NCBI RefSeq assembly: GCF_009827595.1
Contig: NZ_WTYT01000001.1
Location: 310,001-374,000, forward strand
Source: Altericroceibacterium endophyticum
GTDB lineage: Bacteria; Pseudomonadota; Alphaproteobacteria; Sphingomonadales; Sphingomonadaceae
Length of the DNA stretch: 64,000 bases
Direction of reading: 5' to 3'
In this document: one piece after another, positions 26,316-35,360 of the stretch
Layout of the letters: each line of letters begins with the position of its first letter
Numbering within the stretch: the first letter of the stretch is position 1
Program-made: the position numbers and the translations under genes
The notes under the pieces: generated by a model
Seen by the model: the letters and a program-made list of their open reading frames with translations, nothing else
What the model was told of the DNA's origin: nothing
Databases searched by the model: none

Positions 26316-28622
26316 ATGATCCCCATTCGCTACGCATTATCGTCCAGCATCATGGCATTGGCACTTTCGGCCGCGCTATCTGCAACCACAGCGCAGGCCG
26401 CGCCCGCAACCGATGCCGCACAGGAGAAGCCCATGGCTAGTGACGCCGCCGAATCCGGTGAATTGACGCTGGAGCGCGTCTTCGCCAGCCCGTCTCTGGA
26501 TGGTCCCTCTCCGCGCGGTTTGAAGCTGTCACCCGATGGCCGTTATCTGACCTTGCTGCGTAACCGTGATGATGACCGCCAGCGCTACGACCTGTGGGGC
26601 TATGACCGGGAAACCGGCAAATGGCAGATGCTGGTTGATAGCGAGAAGCTCGGCTCCGGCCGCGCGCTGTCCGAAGCAGAGAAGATGCAGCGGGAACGGC
26701 TGCGGATCGGCGATCTCAAAGGGATTGTGAGCTATGAATGGTCTGAAGATGGCCAGTCATTGCTCGTGCCGCTGGAAGGTGATCTGTATCTTGCCGGCAT
26801 TGACGGTTCTGTTCAGCGGCTCACCGATACGGAAGAATCAGAACTTAATCCGGCGCTGAGCGAACGCGGCAATTACGTTTCTTTCGTACGCGATGGCAGA
26901 TTGTTTGTCGGCGCATTGGGCGAAGCTGCGCAGCCGATTACGCCTGAGGAAGACGGGCCTGTTCAATGGGGTGTTTCCGAATTCGTCGCGCAGGAGGAAA
27001 TGGACCGTCATGATGGCTATTGGTGGTCCCCCACGGATCAGCGCATCGCGGTCGCACGGGTGGATGAAACGCCGGTCGGCATCGTAACCCGCACAGCCAT
27101 CGGCGCCACGGGCACCAAGACTTATCAGCAGCGCTACCCCGCCGCCGGAACGCCCAATGCCGATGTCCGGCTCTTCGTAATGAACCCGGATGGTGACGCG
27201 CGCGTCGAGGTCGATCTGGGGCCGGATCGGGATATTTATTTGGCACGGGTTGATTGGGCACCGGATGGCTCTGCTCTCTATGTGCAGCGCGAAAATCGCG
27301 AGCAGACCCGGCTTGATATGCTGAAAGTGGACCCGGCAACTGGCAAGTCTCAGCTTCTGTTCTCGGAACAGGCGCGCGAAAAGAGCTGGATCAATCTGTC
27401 GCATGATTATCGCTTTCTGGATGATGGCAGCCTGATCTGGTGGTCTGAAAGAAGCGGCTATGGGCACCTCTACCGCTTTGCCGATGGGGAATGGCAGGCG
27501 CTGACCTCGGGCGACTGGGTGGTGACGAGCCTTGATGGCGTGGATCAGGAAAGCGGCACTGTCTATTTTACCGGGACGCTGGATGATCCGCTGGCGACGC
27601 AGATCTATTCGCTGAACCTGTCGGACCCGGCGGAAATCTCGCGGCTGTCCGATGCCGATTACGTCAACGGTGCGAAGATGGATGATGCCGGCAAGACGCT
27701 GATCGTCGGACGATCATCAGGCAATCAGCCCAAGCAATATTACCTTGCTGATGGGGCTGGTGAACGCCTGACCTGGATCGAGGAAAACGTTCTGGATGCA
27801 TCGCATCCCTATGCGCCTTATCTCGCCAGCCATCGTTCCGCGCAATATGGCGTCATCGAAGCAGAAGACGGCACGCCGCTCCATTACATGATGATCACGC
27901 CAGAGTTGGAAGAGGGCAAGAAATATCCGGTCTTTTCCCAGCATTATGGCGGCCCGCATGTGCAAACTGTCACGAAGGGCTGGATCTCTCCACTGGCGCA
28001 GAAGATCGTCGATGAAGGCTATATCTATTTTGCGCTCGACAATCGTGGCAGCGCCAATCGCGGTGTCGATTTCGAAAGCGCAATCTGGCACGCGATGGGT
28101 TCGGTCGAGGTTGCCGACCAGAAATCCGGGACGGAATTACTGAAAACGCTTCCTTTCGTCGATGGATCGCGGATCGCGACCTATGGATGGTCCTATGGCG
28201 GCTATATGACGCTGAAAATGCTGGAAGCCGATCCGGGGCTTTACGCTGCCGGTATTGCTGGTGCTCCCGTGACCCGCTGGGAACTGTATGACACCCATTA
28301 TACCGAGCGTTACATGGGCAATCCGCAGCGGGATGGGGCTGCCTATGAGTTATCCTCGGCCATTCCCGATGCGACCGGAATTGCTGATCCGATGCTGCTT
28401 ATTCATGGCATGGCTGATGACAATGTGGTGTTTGAGAACTCGTCGGAGCTGATCGGGGTTTTGCAGGCCGACGCCGTGCCCTTTGAAATGATGCTGTACC
28501 CGGGCAAAACGCATGCAGTGAAAGGCCCGAGGATCAGTGTCCATGTATGGGAAACGATTTTCAATTTCCTGAAGGATAAGGGTGTCGCGCCGACGAGTGA
28601 CGGTGCGGCGTCTGCGAACTGA
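26316..28622 (+). CDS. Dipeptidyl-peptidase IV-like S9 family serine peptidase
   Basis: The 768-residue protein has a signal peptide (cleavage probably after TAQA), an N-terminal beta-propeller and a C-terminal alpha/beta hydrolase domain. The catalytic set is visible: Ser in YGWSYGGY near residue 627, Asp in GMADDNVVF near 701 and His in GKTHAVKG near 731. The EFVAQEEMDRHDGYWW segment carries the Glu pair that anchors the free N-terminus of substrates in DPP-IV. It should release Xaa-Pro dipeptides in the periplasm. The permease gene starts three bases after the stop, suggesting uptake of the products. Confidence 0.93.
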   Translation: MIPIRYALSSSIMALALSAALSATTAQAAPATDAAQEKPMASDAAESGELTLERVFASPSLDGPSPRGLKLSPDGRYLTLLRNRDDDRQRYDLWGYDRETGKWQMLVDSEKLGSGRALSEAEKMQRERLRIGDLKGIVSYEWSEDGQSLLVPLEGDLYLAGIDGSVQRLTDTEESELNPALSERGNYVSFVRDGRLFVGALGEAAQPITPEEDGPVQWGVSEFVAQEEMDRHDGYWWSPTDQRIAVARVDETPVGIVTRTAIGATGTKTYQQRYPAAGTPNADVRLFVMNPDGDARVEVDLGPDRDIYLARVDWAPDGSALYVQRENREQTRLDMLKVDPATGKSQLLFSEQAREKSWINLSHDYRFLDDGSLIWWSERSGYGHLYRFADGEWQALTSGDWVVTSLDGVDQESGTVYFTGTLDDPLATQIYSLNLSDPAEISRLSDADYVNGAKMDDAGKTLIVGRSSGNQPKQYYLADGAGERLTWIEENVLDASHPYAPYLASHRSAQYGVIEAEDGTPLHYMMITPELEEGKKYPVFSQHYGGPHVQTVTKGWISPLAQKIVDEGYIYFALDNRGSANRGVDFESAIWHAMGSVEVADQKSGTELLKTLPFVDGSRIATYGWSYGGYMTLKMLEADPGLYAAGIAGAPVTRWELYDTHYTERYMGNPQRDGAAYELSSAIPDATGIADPMLLIHGMADDNVVFENSSELIGVLQADAVPFEMMLYPGKTHAVKGPRISVHVWETIFNFLKDKGVAPTSDGAASAN

Positions 28623-28624
28623 CA

Positions 28625-29887
28625 ATGGTGCACCATTCCGCTCAACGCCCTGCCAGCGCCATTCCGGATAAGCTGCCCAACTTTGTTTCGGCTTTATCGG
28701 GGGAGGGCGCATCATCATCCGGTGGCGCGCTAGGCCTCGCCGGAGCATGGGCCATGGGTGTTGGCGGAATGATTGGCGGCGGGATATTCTCGACGCTGGG
28801 CGTGGTGATCGGCGCGGCGGGGCAATGGACCTGGGCCAGTTTCCTGATCGGCGGTTTGATTGCCTTGGCAACCGGTCATTGTATGGCCGCATTGACGGTG
28901 GATGGCGACCGGTCGGGTGGAATTTACCGGTTTTTGCGGCTTCAGGGATACGATAAATCTGCGCACCTGTCGGCGCTGGTCCTGCTTCTCGGCTATACGT
29001 TGACCATTGCCGTCTACGCTTTCACCTTCGGATCCTATCTCGCCAATGTGTTTGGCGGGCCTGCATGGATGCCGCAAGCGATGGGTGTTGCGGCGATCAT
29101 CGTGCTGGCGGGCATAAATCTGCGCGGTGCAAGCGATGCTGCCGGGGTCGAAATCGCCATCGTCGTGGGCAAGCTGACCATTCTGGCCGGATTGGGGATC
29201 GCCGGGTTGGTTCATTTTAATGCAGCCAGGCTGGCGGTTGAAAATCCGCCCGGATGGTTCGGAGCCATTATCGGCGCAGCCAGCGTATTCATGGCCTATG
29301 AAGGGTTTGAGCTGCTGTCTTATGATTATGACGAAATGGCTGATCGCAAGCGGCTGATCCGTCGGGTCATGCCGCTCACCATTGGCACGGCGATCTTCGT
29401 TTATATTGCCATAGCGCTCGCGGTTCCCATGCTTGTGGATACCTCCAGACTGATCTCGGATGGTGAAGTCGCATTGGCCGAGGCAGGGCAGGCATTGCTC
29501 GGCACACCGGGACTGTTGCTGATTACCGCGGCAGCCGCAATGTCCACAGGATCCGCTATCAATGCCACTCTGTTTTCATCCGCGCGCCTTGCGCGGGAGG
29601 TGGCGAGTGAAAAGAAGCTGCCGGCAGTGTTTGCCCATGAAAATGCACAGCACTCGCCCTATATCGGCGTTCTGACTCTCGGCAGCGGCGCCATCGTGCT
29701 GACGATATTAGGCGGCCTCGCATCATTGGTAACCGGCGCAAGCATCGTTTTTCTGCTGGTGTTCGGCACGGTCAACTTTCTTGCGTGGCGCGAAGGGGTT
29801 GGAAACCGGTTCTATGCGGCCTTTGGTACGGTGGGCGCTTTCCTATCAACCATTCTGCTCGCGCTGCATCTGAGCAAAATTGTTTGA
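28625..29887 (+). CDS. APC family amino-acid permease
   Basis: The 420-residue membrane protein has about twelve hydrophobic segments and the APC superfamily start GAWAMGVGGMIGGGIFSTLG, where the first helix is broken at the substrate site. A second conserved region (VFMAYEGFELLSYDYDEMAD) corresponds to the broken helix 6 and following loop. It lies three bases after the DPP-IV gene, so peptide cleavage and amino-acid import are probably co-expressed. Substrate specificity is not inferable. Confidence 0.9.
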   Translation: MVHHSAQRPASAIPDKLPNFVSALSGEGASSSGGALGLAGAWAMGVGGMIGGGIFSTLGVVIGAAGQWTWASFLIGGLIALATGHCMAALTVDGDRSGGIYRFLRLQGYDKSAHLSALVLLLGYTLTIAVYAFTFGSYLANVFGGPAWMPQAMGVAAIIVLAGINLRGASDAAGVEIAIVVGKLTILAGLGIAGLVHFNAARLAVENPPGWFGAIIGAASVFMAYEGFELLSYDYDEMADRKRLIRRVMPLTIGTAIFVYIAIALAVPMLVDTSRLISDGEVALAEAGQALLGTPGLLLITAAAAMSTGSAINATLFSSARLAREVASEKKLPAVFAHENAQHSPYIGVLTLGSGAIVLTILGGLASLVTGASIVFLLVFGTVNFLAWREGVGNRFYAAFGTVGAFLSTILLALHLSKIV

Positions 29888-29983
29888 AATAATATTACAA
29901 ATATATCGGGCCTACCGGGAAATTTGTTGCGTCTGTATTGAGCATCATTAAAGGCGGGCCCAGCAGAGATAATGGAGTGAATA

Positions 29984-31009
29984 ATGGGTTATCGGGTAGC
30001 GGTAGTTGGTGCGACGGGTAATGTCGGGCGCGAAATGCTCGCCATTCTGGCGGAGCGCGAATTCCCGATGGATGAAATCGCAGCGCTGGCAAGTTCTCGG
30101 TCGGTCGGCAGCGAGGTCGAAATCGGCGATTCCGGCCGCAAGGTGAAATGTCAGAATGTTGAACATTTCGATTTCACCGGATGGGATATCGCCTTGTTCG
30201 CAGCGGGCTCCGGCCCGACCAAGACCTATGCCCCCATCGCCGCTGCAGCAGGCTGCGTCGTGATCGATAACAGCTCGCTTTACCGGATGGACCCGGACGT
30301 TCCGTTGATCGTGCCGGAAGTGAACCCGGACGCGATTGACGGCTATAAGAAGAAGAACATCATCGCCAATCCCAATTGCTCCACGGCGCAATTGATGGTG
30401 GTGCTCAAGCCACTGCATGACGCCGCAGGGATCAAGCGGGTCGTGCTCAGCACCTATCAGTCGGTTTCCGGCTCGGGCAAGGCCGGGATGGATGAACTGT
30501 TCCAGCAAAGCCGCGCCATCTTCGTCGGTGATCCGGTGGAACCCGAAACCTACCCCAAGCAGATCGCCTTCAATGTCATCCCGCATATCGATGTGTTCAT
30601 GGATGATGGTTCCACCAAGGAAGAGTGGAAGATGGTGGTCGAAACGAAGAAGATCCTCGACCCGAAGATCAAATTGAACGCTACCTGCGTTCGCGTGCCG
30701 GTCTTTGTAGGCCATTCGGAAGCGGTGAATATCGAATTCGAACGCGAGATTTCGGCCGAGGAAGCGCAGAACATCTTGCGTGAAGCGCCTGGCTGCATGC
30801 TGGTCGATAAGCGCGAAGATGGCGGTTATGTCACGCCGGTGGAATGTGTTGGCGACGGCGCAACCTATATCAGCCGCGTGCGTGATGATCCGACGATCGA
30901 TAATGGGCTGACGCTGTGGTGCGTGTCAGACAATCTGCGCAAAGGCGCGGCACTCAATGCGGTTCAGATCGCTGAATTGCTCGGCCGTCGCCATCTCAAA
31001 AAGGGCTGA
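29984..31009 (+). CDS. asd: Aspartate-semialdehyde dehydrogenase
   Basis: Asd reduces aspartyl phosphate to aspartate semialdehyde, feeding lysine/diaminopimelate, threonine and methionine synthesis. The 341-residue product shows the NADP loop VVGATGNVGREML, SSRSVG, the catalytic Cys in NPNCSTAQ, and substrate residues in NVIPHIDVF and RVPVFVGHSEAVN with the catalytic His. GGAG precedes the ATG. An alpha/beta hydrolase gene follows 50 bases later. Confidence 0.98.
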   Translation: MGYRVAVVGATGNVGREMLAILAEREFPMDEIAALASSRSVGSEVEIGDSGRKVKCQNVEHFDFTGWDIALFAAGSGPTKTYAPIAAAAGCVVIDNSSLYRMDPDVPLIVPEVNPDAIDGYKKKNIIANPNCSTAQLMVVLKPLHDAAGIKRVVLSTYQSVSGSGKAGMDELFQQSRAIFVGDPVEPETYPKQIAFNVIPHIDVFMDDGSTKEEWKMVVETKKILDPKIKLNATCVRVPVFVGHSEAVNIEFEREISAEEAQNILREAPGCMLVDKREDGGYVTPVECVGDGATYISRVRDDPTIDNGLTLWCVSDNLRKGAALNAVQIAELLGRRHLKKG

Positions 31010-31059
31010 TAGCCCGTTTGCTCTTGCGCCGCCTCCCGCAGCTCTGCGATAGGCGGCGC

Positions 31060-31821
31060 ATGACAAAAAAAGAAACCTTTGCCGGTTTTGACGGCACCGA
31101 GCTCGCCCTTCACCGCATGGGGGAAGGGCGGCCGATCGTGCTGCTTCATGGTTTGTTTTCAAGCGCGGAAATGAACTGGATTCGTTTCGGTCATGCAAAA
31201 CAGCTGGCCGAGGCGGGTTTTGAAGTCCTGATGCCTGATTTGCGCGCGCATGGTGAGAGCGGGAAACCGCATGATCCGGCGGCCTATCCGCCCGATGTGC
31301 TGGTTCGTGATGCGATGGCTCTTGTTGAGCATTGCAATCTGACTGACTTCGACCTCGCCGGTTTTTCCCTTGGTGCGCGTACTGCCGTTCGTGCGGTTCT
31401 GGCAGGGTTGGCACCGCGGCGCCTGGCGCTGTGCGGAATGGGGCTGGAAGGGCTGGCTGGCTGGGACAAGCGGGCGGCATTCTTCATCGATGCGATCGAC
31501 CGCTTTGATGAAATCAAACATGGTGATCCTGCCTTCTTCGCTGTTTCATTCATGAAAACGATGAAGGTCGACCGCGAGGCCGCGCGCCTGTTGCTTCAGT
31601 CAGTCGATGACACGGAAACGTCCGAACTGCGCAACGTGGATATGCGCACATTGATTATCTGCGGTGACAAGGACCGCGATAATGGATCGCCGGACAAACT
31701 GGCAGACGCTTTGCCTGATGCCTCAACGGCCGAGATACCCGGCACACATATGAGCAGCGTTGCAGAAAGCGCGCTGGGTGACGCCTTGTGCAATTTCTTC
31801 TTGGATGATGCGGCTGATTAG
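31060..31821 (+). CDS. Alpha/beta hydrolase
   Basis: The 253-residue protein has the classic fold: oxyanion loop IVLLHGLFSS, nucleophile elbow GFSLGAR, acid in ICGDKDRDN and catalytic His in PGTHMSS. No lid-domain or substrate signature is recognised. The ATG at 31060 begins MTKKETFAGFDGTELALH, which is where homology starts; the frame opens 14 codons earlier without support. The stop codon TAG runs into a short sequence identical to the end of the MITE at 22160. Confidence 0.88.
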   Translation: MTKKETFAGFDGTELALHRMGEGRPIVLLHGLFSSAEMNWIRFGHAKQLAEAGFEVLMPDLRAHGESGKPHDPAAYPPDVLVRDAMALVEHCNLTDFDLAGFSLGARTAVRAVLAGLAPRRLALCGMGLEGLAGWDKRAAFFIDAIDRFDEIKHGDPAFFAVSFMKTMKVDREAARLLLQSVDDTETSELRNVDMRTLIICGDKDRDNGSPDKLADALPDASTAEIPGTHMSSVAESALGDALCNFFLDDAAD

Positions 31822-31849
31822 GCCGCAAATTCTCAGGCGATAATCGGCA

Positions 31850-32608
31850 TTAGAAATTGTCCTTCGCACTTCTTAGCGCAGCAAAGGTCTCATGCGGCTG
31901 TGTGCCGCCCCAGCGCTGCTGAAGAATGGGCTCATCCGCGCGCAGGAAGGGGTTTGTTTGCAGCTCGCGTTCCAGCAACGTCGGAACGGTGGGTTTGCCT
32001 TTTTCCCGCTGGGCGGTAATTTCAGCGGCATATTCTGCCAGCGCCTGATTGTCAGGATCGGCGTGAAGCGCGAATTTGGCATTCGCTGCCGTATATTCAT
32101 GTGCGCAGTAAATTGCCGTGTCAGCAGGCAAGGCCTTCAAGCGGCTGAGGCTGGCCCAGAATTGCGGGGCACTGCCTTCGAACATACGGCCACAGCCCAG
32201 TGCAAACAGTGCATCGCCTACGAATGCGACCTTTGCATCGGGTAAATGATAGGCGACGTGACCGTGGGTGTGGCCGCCAACATTGATGACATTGGCGGTG
32301 TAGGCGCCGATTTTGACCTCGTCGTCCTGGTCGACGGTGCGATCGATGCCGGCGATCTTGGCTGCATCACCCGTGGGTGCGGTGACGGTGCACTGCGTCG
32401 CTGCCTTGATCTCTTCATTCCCTCCCGCATGGTCCGGATGCCAATGGGTGTTCCAGATCTGCGTGATTTGCCAGCCCTTAGCCTTCGCTTCACGCAAATA
32501 GGCGGATGCGTCGGGCGTATCGATGCACACTGTTTCTCCGCTGTCAGGATCATGGAGCAGGAAACCGTAATTGTCGGACAGGCAGGGGAATTGGTGAATC
32601 TGAAGCAT
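31850..32608 (-). CDS. gloB: Hydroxyacylglutathione hydrolase (glyoxalase II)
   Basis: GloB hydrolyses S-lactoylglutathione to lactate and glutathione, finishing methylglyoxal detoxification. The 252-residue metallo-beta-lactamase-fold protein has the binuclear metal motif NTHWHPDHAGG, the ligands in GHTHGHVAYH and FVGDALFALGCGRMFEG, the CAHEYTAANAKFA segment and the C-terminal glutathione-binding TNPFLR. It converges on the alpha/beta hydrolase gene and lies downstream of the rpsA terminator. Confidence 0.96.
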   Translation of the reverse strand: MLQIHQFPCLSDNYGFLLHDPDSGETVCIDTPDASAYLREAKAKGWQITQIWNTHWHPDHAGGNEEIKAATQCTVTAPTGDAAKIAGIDRTVDQDDEVKIGAYTANVINVGGHTHGHVAYHLPDAKVAFVGDALFALGCGRMFEGSAPQFWASLSRLKALPADTAIYCAHEYTAANAKFALHADPDNQALAEYAAEITAQREKGKPTVPTLLERELQTNPFLRADEPILQQRWGGTQPHETFAALRSAKDNF

Positions 32609-32639
32609 GTCACCAATCTAGGCATTCGCCAGAATAAGA

Positions 32640-32672
32640 AAAGGCCCGGCAACGCGAAGCTGCCGGGCCTTT
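32640..32672 (-). terminator. Intrinsic terminator after rpsA
   Basis: A 12-bp stem (AAAGGCCCGGCA on the plus strand and its complement) with a 9-base loop lies 32 bases past the rpsA stop on the minus strand, followed on that strand by a TTTTCTT tail. Confidence 0.9.
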
Positions 32673-32703
32673 CTTTAAGCTTTAGAAGCTTGCGAGGGCG
32701 AAC

Positions 32704-34407
32704 TTAGTCGTCCTGCTTCTTGAGCGCTTCGCCAAGAATGTCGCCGAGCGATGCGCCGGAATCCGACGAACCGTACTGAGCAACTGCCTGCTTCTCTTCC
32801 GAGATCTGGCGAGCCTTGATCGAGAAGTTCGGCTTCTTCGAACGATCGAAACCGGTGACCATGGCATCGATCTTCTGGCCGGTCTGGAAACGATCGGGAC
32901 GCTGTTCGTCGCGATCGCGGCCGAGATCCGAACGCTTGATGAAGCCGGTTGCACCGTCTTCGCCAACCTGCACTTCGAGGCCGCCATCGCGAACTTCGAG
33001 AACGCTGACAGTAACCACGTCGCCACGCTTGAGCGAATCGCCCGAAGCGGCAGCGGCCGGAGCACCCTTTTCAAGCTGCTTCATGCCGAGGCTGATGCGT
33101 TCCTTGTCGACATCGACGTCGAGCACAACGGCTTCAACTTCTTCACCCTTACGGTGCAGGGCGAGGGCGTCTTCACCCGAGATGCCCCATGCAATGTCGG
33201 ACATGTGAACCATGCCGTCGACATCGCCGTCGAGACCGATGAACAGGCCGAATTCGGTAGCATTCTTGACTTCGCCCGAAACGGTCGAGCCGATCGGATG
33301 CTTGTCTGCGAATTCTTCCCACGGATTGCCCTGAGCCTGCTTGAGGCCGAGGCTGATGCGGCGCTTGTCGGCATCGACTTCGAGAACGACAACTTCGACT
33401 TCCTGGCTGGTCGAAACGATCTTGCCGGGATGGACGTTCTTCTTGGTCCAGCTCATTTCCGAAACGTGGACCAGGCCTTCAATACCAGCTTCCAGTTCGA
33501 CGAAAGCACCATATTCAGTGATATTCGTGACCTGGCCGTTGACCTTCATGCCAACCGGATACTTGACGGCAACGCCTTCCCACGGATCGCTTTCAAGCTG
33601 CTTCATGCCGAGGCTGATGCGCTGCGTTTCCGGGTTGATGCGGATGATCTGAACCGTCACGGTCTGGCCGATTTCGACCACTTCGCTCGGGTGGTTGACG
33701 CGCTTGTAGCTCATGTCGGTGACATGCAGCAGGCCGTCGATGCCGCCGAGATCAACAAAGGCACCGTAATCGGTGATGTTCTTCACAACACCTTCGATAA
33801 CCTGACCTTCGGACAGCTTGTCGATCAGTTCGCTGCGCTGTTCGGCGCGCGTTTCTTCCAGAACGGCACGACGCGAAACAACGATATTGCCGCGACGACG
33901 GTCCATCTTGAGGATCTGGAAAGGCTGCGGCATTTCCATCAGCGGGGTGACATCGCGCACGGGGCGGATATCGACCTGGCTGCCGGGCAGGAAGGCCACG
34001 GCGCCGTCGAGATCGACGGTGAAGCCACCCTTCACACGGCCGAAGATACGGCCTTCGACGCGCTTGCCTTCGCCGAATTCGCTTTCCAGCTTGTCCCAGG
34101 CGGCTTCGCGGCGTGCGCGGTCGCGGCTGAGCATTGCTTCGCCTTCGGCGTTTTCAACGCGGTCGACATACACTTCAACTTCGGAACCGACCTGCAGGCC
34201 GTGATCGTCGTCGTTGCGCATAAATTCTTTGAGAGCGATACGGCCTTCGCTCTTAAGGCCGACATCGACGAGCGCCATGCCATTTTCGATGGCGGTTACG
34301 GTGCCTTTAACGACGCGGCCTTCAAAGCCACCTTCGTCGGCAGCGCCGAGCTGTTCGTCGAGGAGTGCCGCGAAATCGTCGCGGGAGGGATTTGGCGCAG
34401 TTGCCAT
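32704..34407 (-). CDS. rpsA: 30S ribosomal protein S1
   Basis: S1 unfolds mRNA and docks it on the 30S subunit. The 567-residue product begins MATAPNPSRDDFAALLDEQL and holds a series of S1/OB repeats, recognisable from recurring VxxITDYGAFVDL, GLLHVTDMSYKR, GLVHVSEMSWTKK and GLDGDVDGMVHMSD elements. The ATG at 34407 is chosen because the conserved start is there; the upstream open frame of about 97 codons is untranslated leader. The gene closes the aroA-cmk-rpsA run. Confidence 0.97.
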   Translation of the reverse strand: MATAPNPSRDDFAALLDEQLGAADEGGFEGRVVKGTVTAIENGMALVDVGLKSEGRIALKEFMRNDDDHGLQVGSEVEVYVDRVENAEGEAMLSRDRARREAAWDKLESEFGEGKRVEGRIFGRVKGGFTVDLDGAVAFLPGSQVDIRPVRDVTPLMEMPQPFQILKMDRRRGNIVVSRRAVLEETRAEQRSELIDKLSEGQVIEGVVKNITDYGAFVDLGGIDGLLHVTDMSYKRVNHPSEVVEIGQTVTVQIIRINPETQRISLGMKQLESDPWEGVAVKYPVGMKVNGQVTNITEYGAFVELEAGIEGLVHVSEMSWTKKNVHPGKIVSTSQEVEVVVLEVDADKRRISLGLKQAQGNPWEEFADKHPIGSTVSGEVKNATEFGLFIGLDGDVDGMVHMSDIAWGISGEDALALHRKGEEVEAVVLDVDVDKERISLGMKQLEKGAPAAAASGDSLKRGDVVTVSVLEVRDGGLEVQVGEDGATGFIKRSDLGRDRDEQRPDRFQTGQKIDAMVTGFDRSKKPNFSIKARQISEEKQAVAQYGSSDSGASLGDILGEALKKQDD

Positions 34408-34714
34408 AGGGTTAGAGTTCCTAATCACGTTTTTCCGGCCAAGCGGTTGGTTCCGCTGGTCTTGTGGCCGAACTGCCCAGATGACCGAATGCCAGCCTGA
34501 GCGATCTTCGAATAAAATCTGACGGGCGTGAACATGGAAAAAGCGAAAAAGTACCTGCCCGCTATAGGGATGTACTGGTTCCGACTGATTTTCTTGATGA
34601 AGCCATCTGATGCGGCCCTGCCACGCTCGAACAGGAAAAATCCGTCGAACGGGCGGGCGCTTAAGGCAAAATGAGGGAAAAGGCAAGTTTGACCTGGTCA
34701 AATATGCTTAATTG
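34408..34714 (-). promoter_or_regulatory. rpsA upstream leader (cmk-rpsA intergenic)
   Basis: These 307 bases between cmk and rpsA hold no gene. They include the 15-bp palindrome at 34688-34702 and GC-rich inverted segments closer to the start. S1 is known to repress its own mRNA through the leader in E. coli, so a long structured leader here is plausible. A clear -35/-10 pair was not identified by eye. Confidence 0.5.
34688..34702. promoter_or_regulatory. 15-bp palindrome upstream of rpsA
   Basis: TTTGACCTGGTCAAA is a perfect 7-1-7 dyad beginning 281 bases before the rpsA ATG and just beyond the cmk stop. It resembles a dimeric repressor site; it also contains TTGACC on both strands, which could serve as a -35 element. 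Confidence 0.4.
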
Positions 34715-35350
34715 TTACGAAAAGCTCGCCTTTACGTCCTCTGCCACGTCAATCGCGGCCTGAATAGCATCATCCTTGTTCAGGGCGCTTGTATCTATGA
34801 TGTAGGCATCCTGTGCGGGAATAAGAGGAGCCTCTGTCCGGTTGCGGTCACGCTCATCACGTTGCCGCAAATCCTCTTCTATCGCCGCCAGAGTGACATC
34901 GTCATTCCTCTGCTTCATTTCCAGAAAACGACGCTGCGCCCGCGCATCTACTGATGCGGTAACGAACAATTTAATTTCAGCCTCGGGCGCAATTACGGTG
35001 CCAATATCCCGGCCATCCAGCACCGCGCCGCCTGCCTGGGTCGCGAAGCTGCGCTGGCGTTCGTAGAGCGCCTTTCGAACATCCGTGTGAATGGAAACCC
35101 GACTCGCCAACCCGCCAGTTCTTTCCGATCGCAATTCCGGATCGGAAAGAAGTGCGTCGGGAAAATCACAGGCGGCCAGAGCGTCCGCGGATGAATCCGG
35201 ATCCATGCCCTGCAACTCCGCCTGCCGCCCGACCGCGCGATACAGCAGGCCGGTGTCGAGATGTGGCAGGTTGAAATGCTGGGCCAGCGCCTTCGCAATT
35301 GTTCCTTTGCCCGAGGCTGTCGGTCCATCCACCGCGATAATCATGGCCAA
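34715..35350 (-). CDS. cmk: Cytidylate kinase
   Basis: Cmk phosphorylates CMP and dCMP. The 211-residue P-loop protein shows IAVDGPTASGKGTIAKAL, LDTGLLYRAVG, the CMP-binding LDGRDIGTVIAPEA and the lid region RQRDERDRNRTEAPL. It follows aroA after a 10-base gap on the same strand and precedes rpsA, the order widely found in proteobacteria. Confidence 0.97.
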   Translation of the reverse strand: MAMIIAVDGPTASGKGTIAKALAQHFNLPHLDTGLLYRAVGRQAELQGMDPDSSADALAACDFPDALLSDPELRSERTGGLASRVSIHTDVRKALYERQRSFATQAGGAVLDGRDIGTVIAPEAEIKLFVTASVDARAQRRFLEMKQRNDDVTLAAIEEDLRQRDERDRNRTEAPLIPAQDAYIIDTSALNKDDAIQAAIDVAEDVKASFS

Positions 35351-35360
35351 GTCCGCCTTT

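Noticed and set aside
33060-33610. Repeated near-identical segments (CTTCATGCCGAGGCTGATGCG type) in 33-34 kb
   Set aside because: They are the recurring S1-domain codons of rpsA, not a separate DNA repeat.
33154-34500. 448-codon plus-strand frame opposite rpsA
   Set aside because: It is an antisense shadow caused by the codon bias of the S1 repeats; it has no ribosome site or family features.
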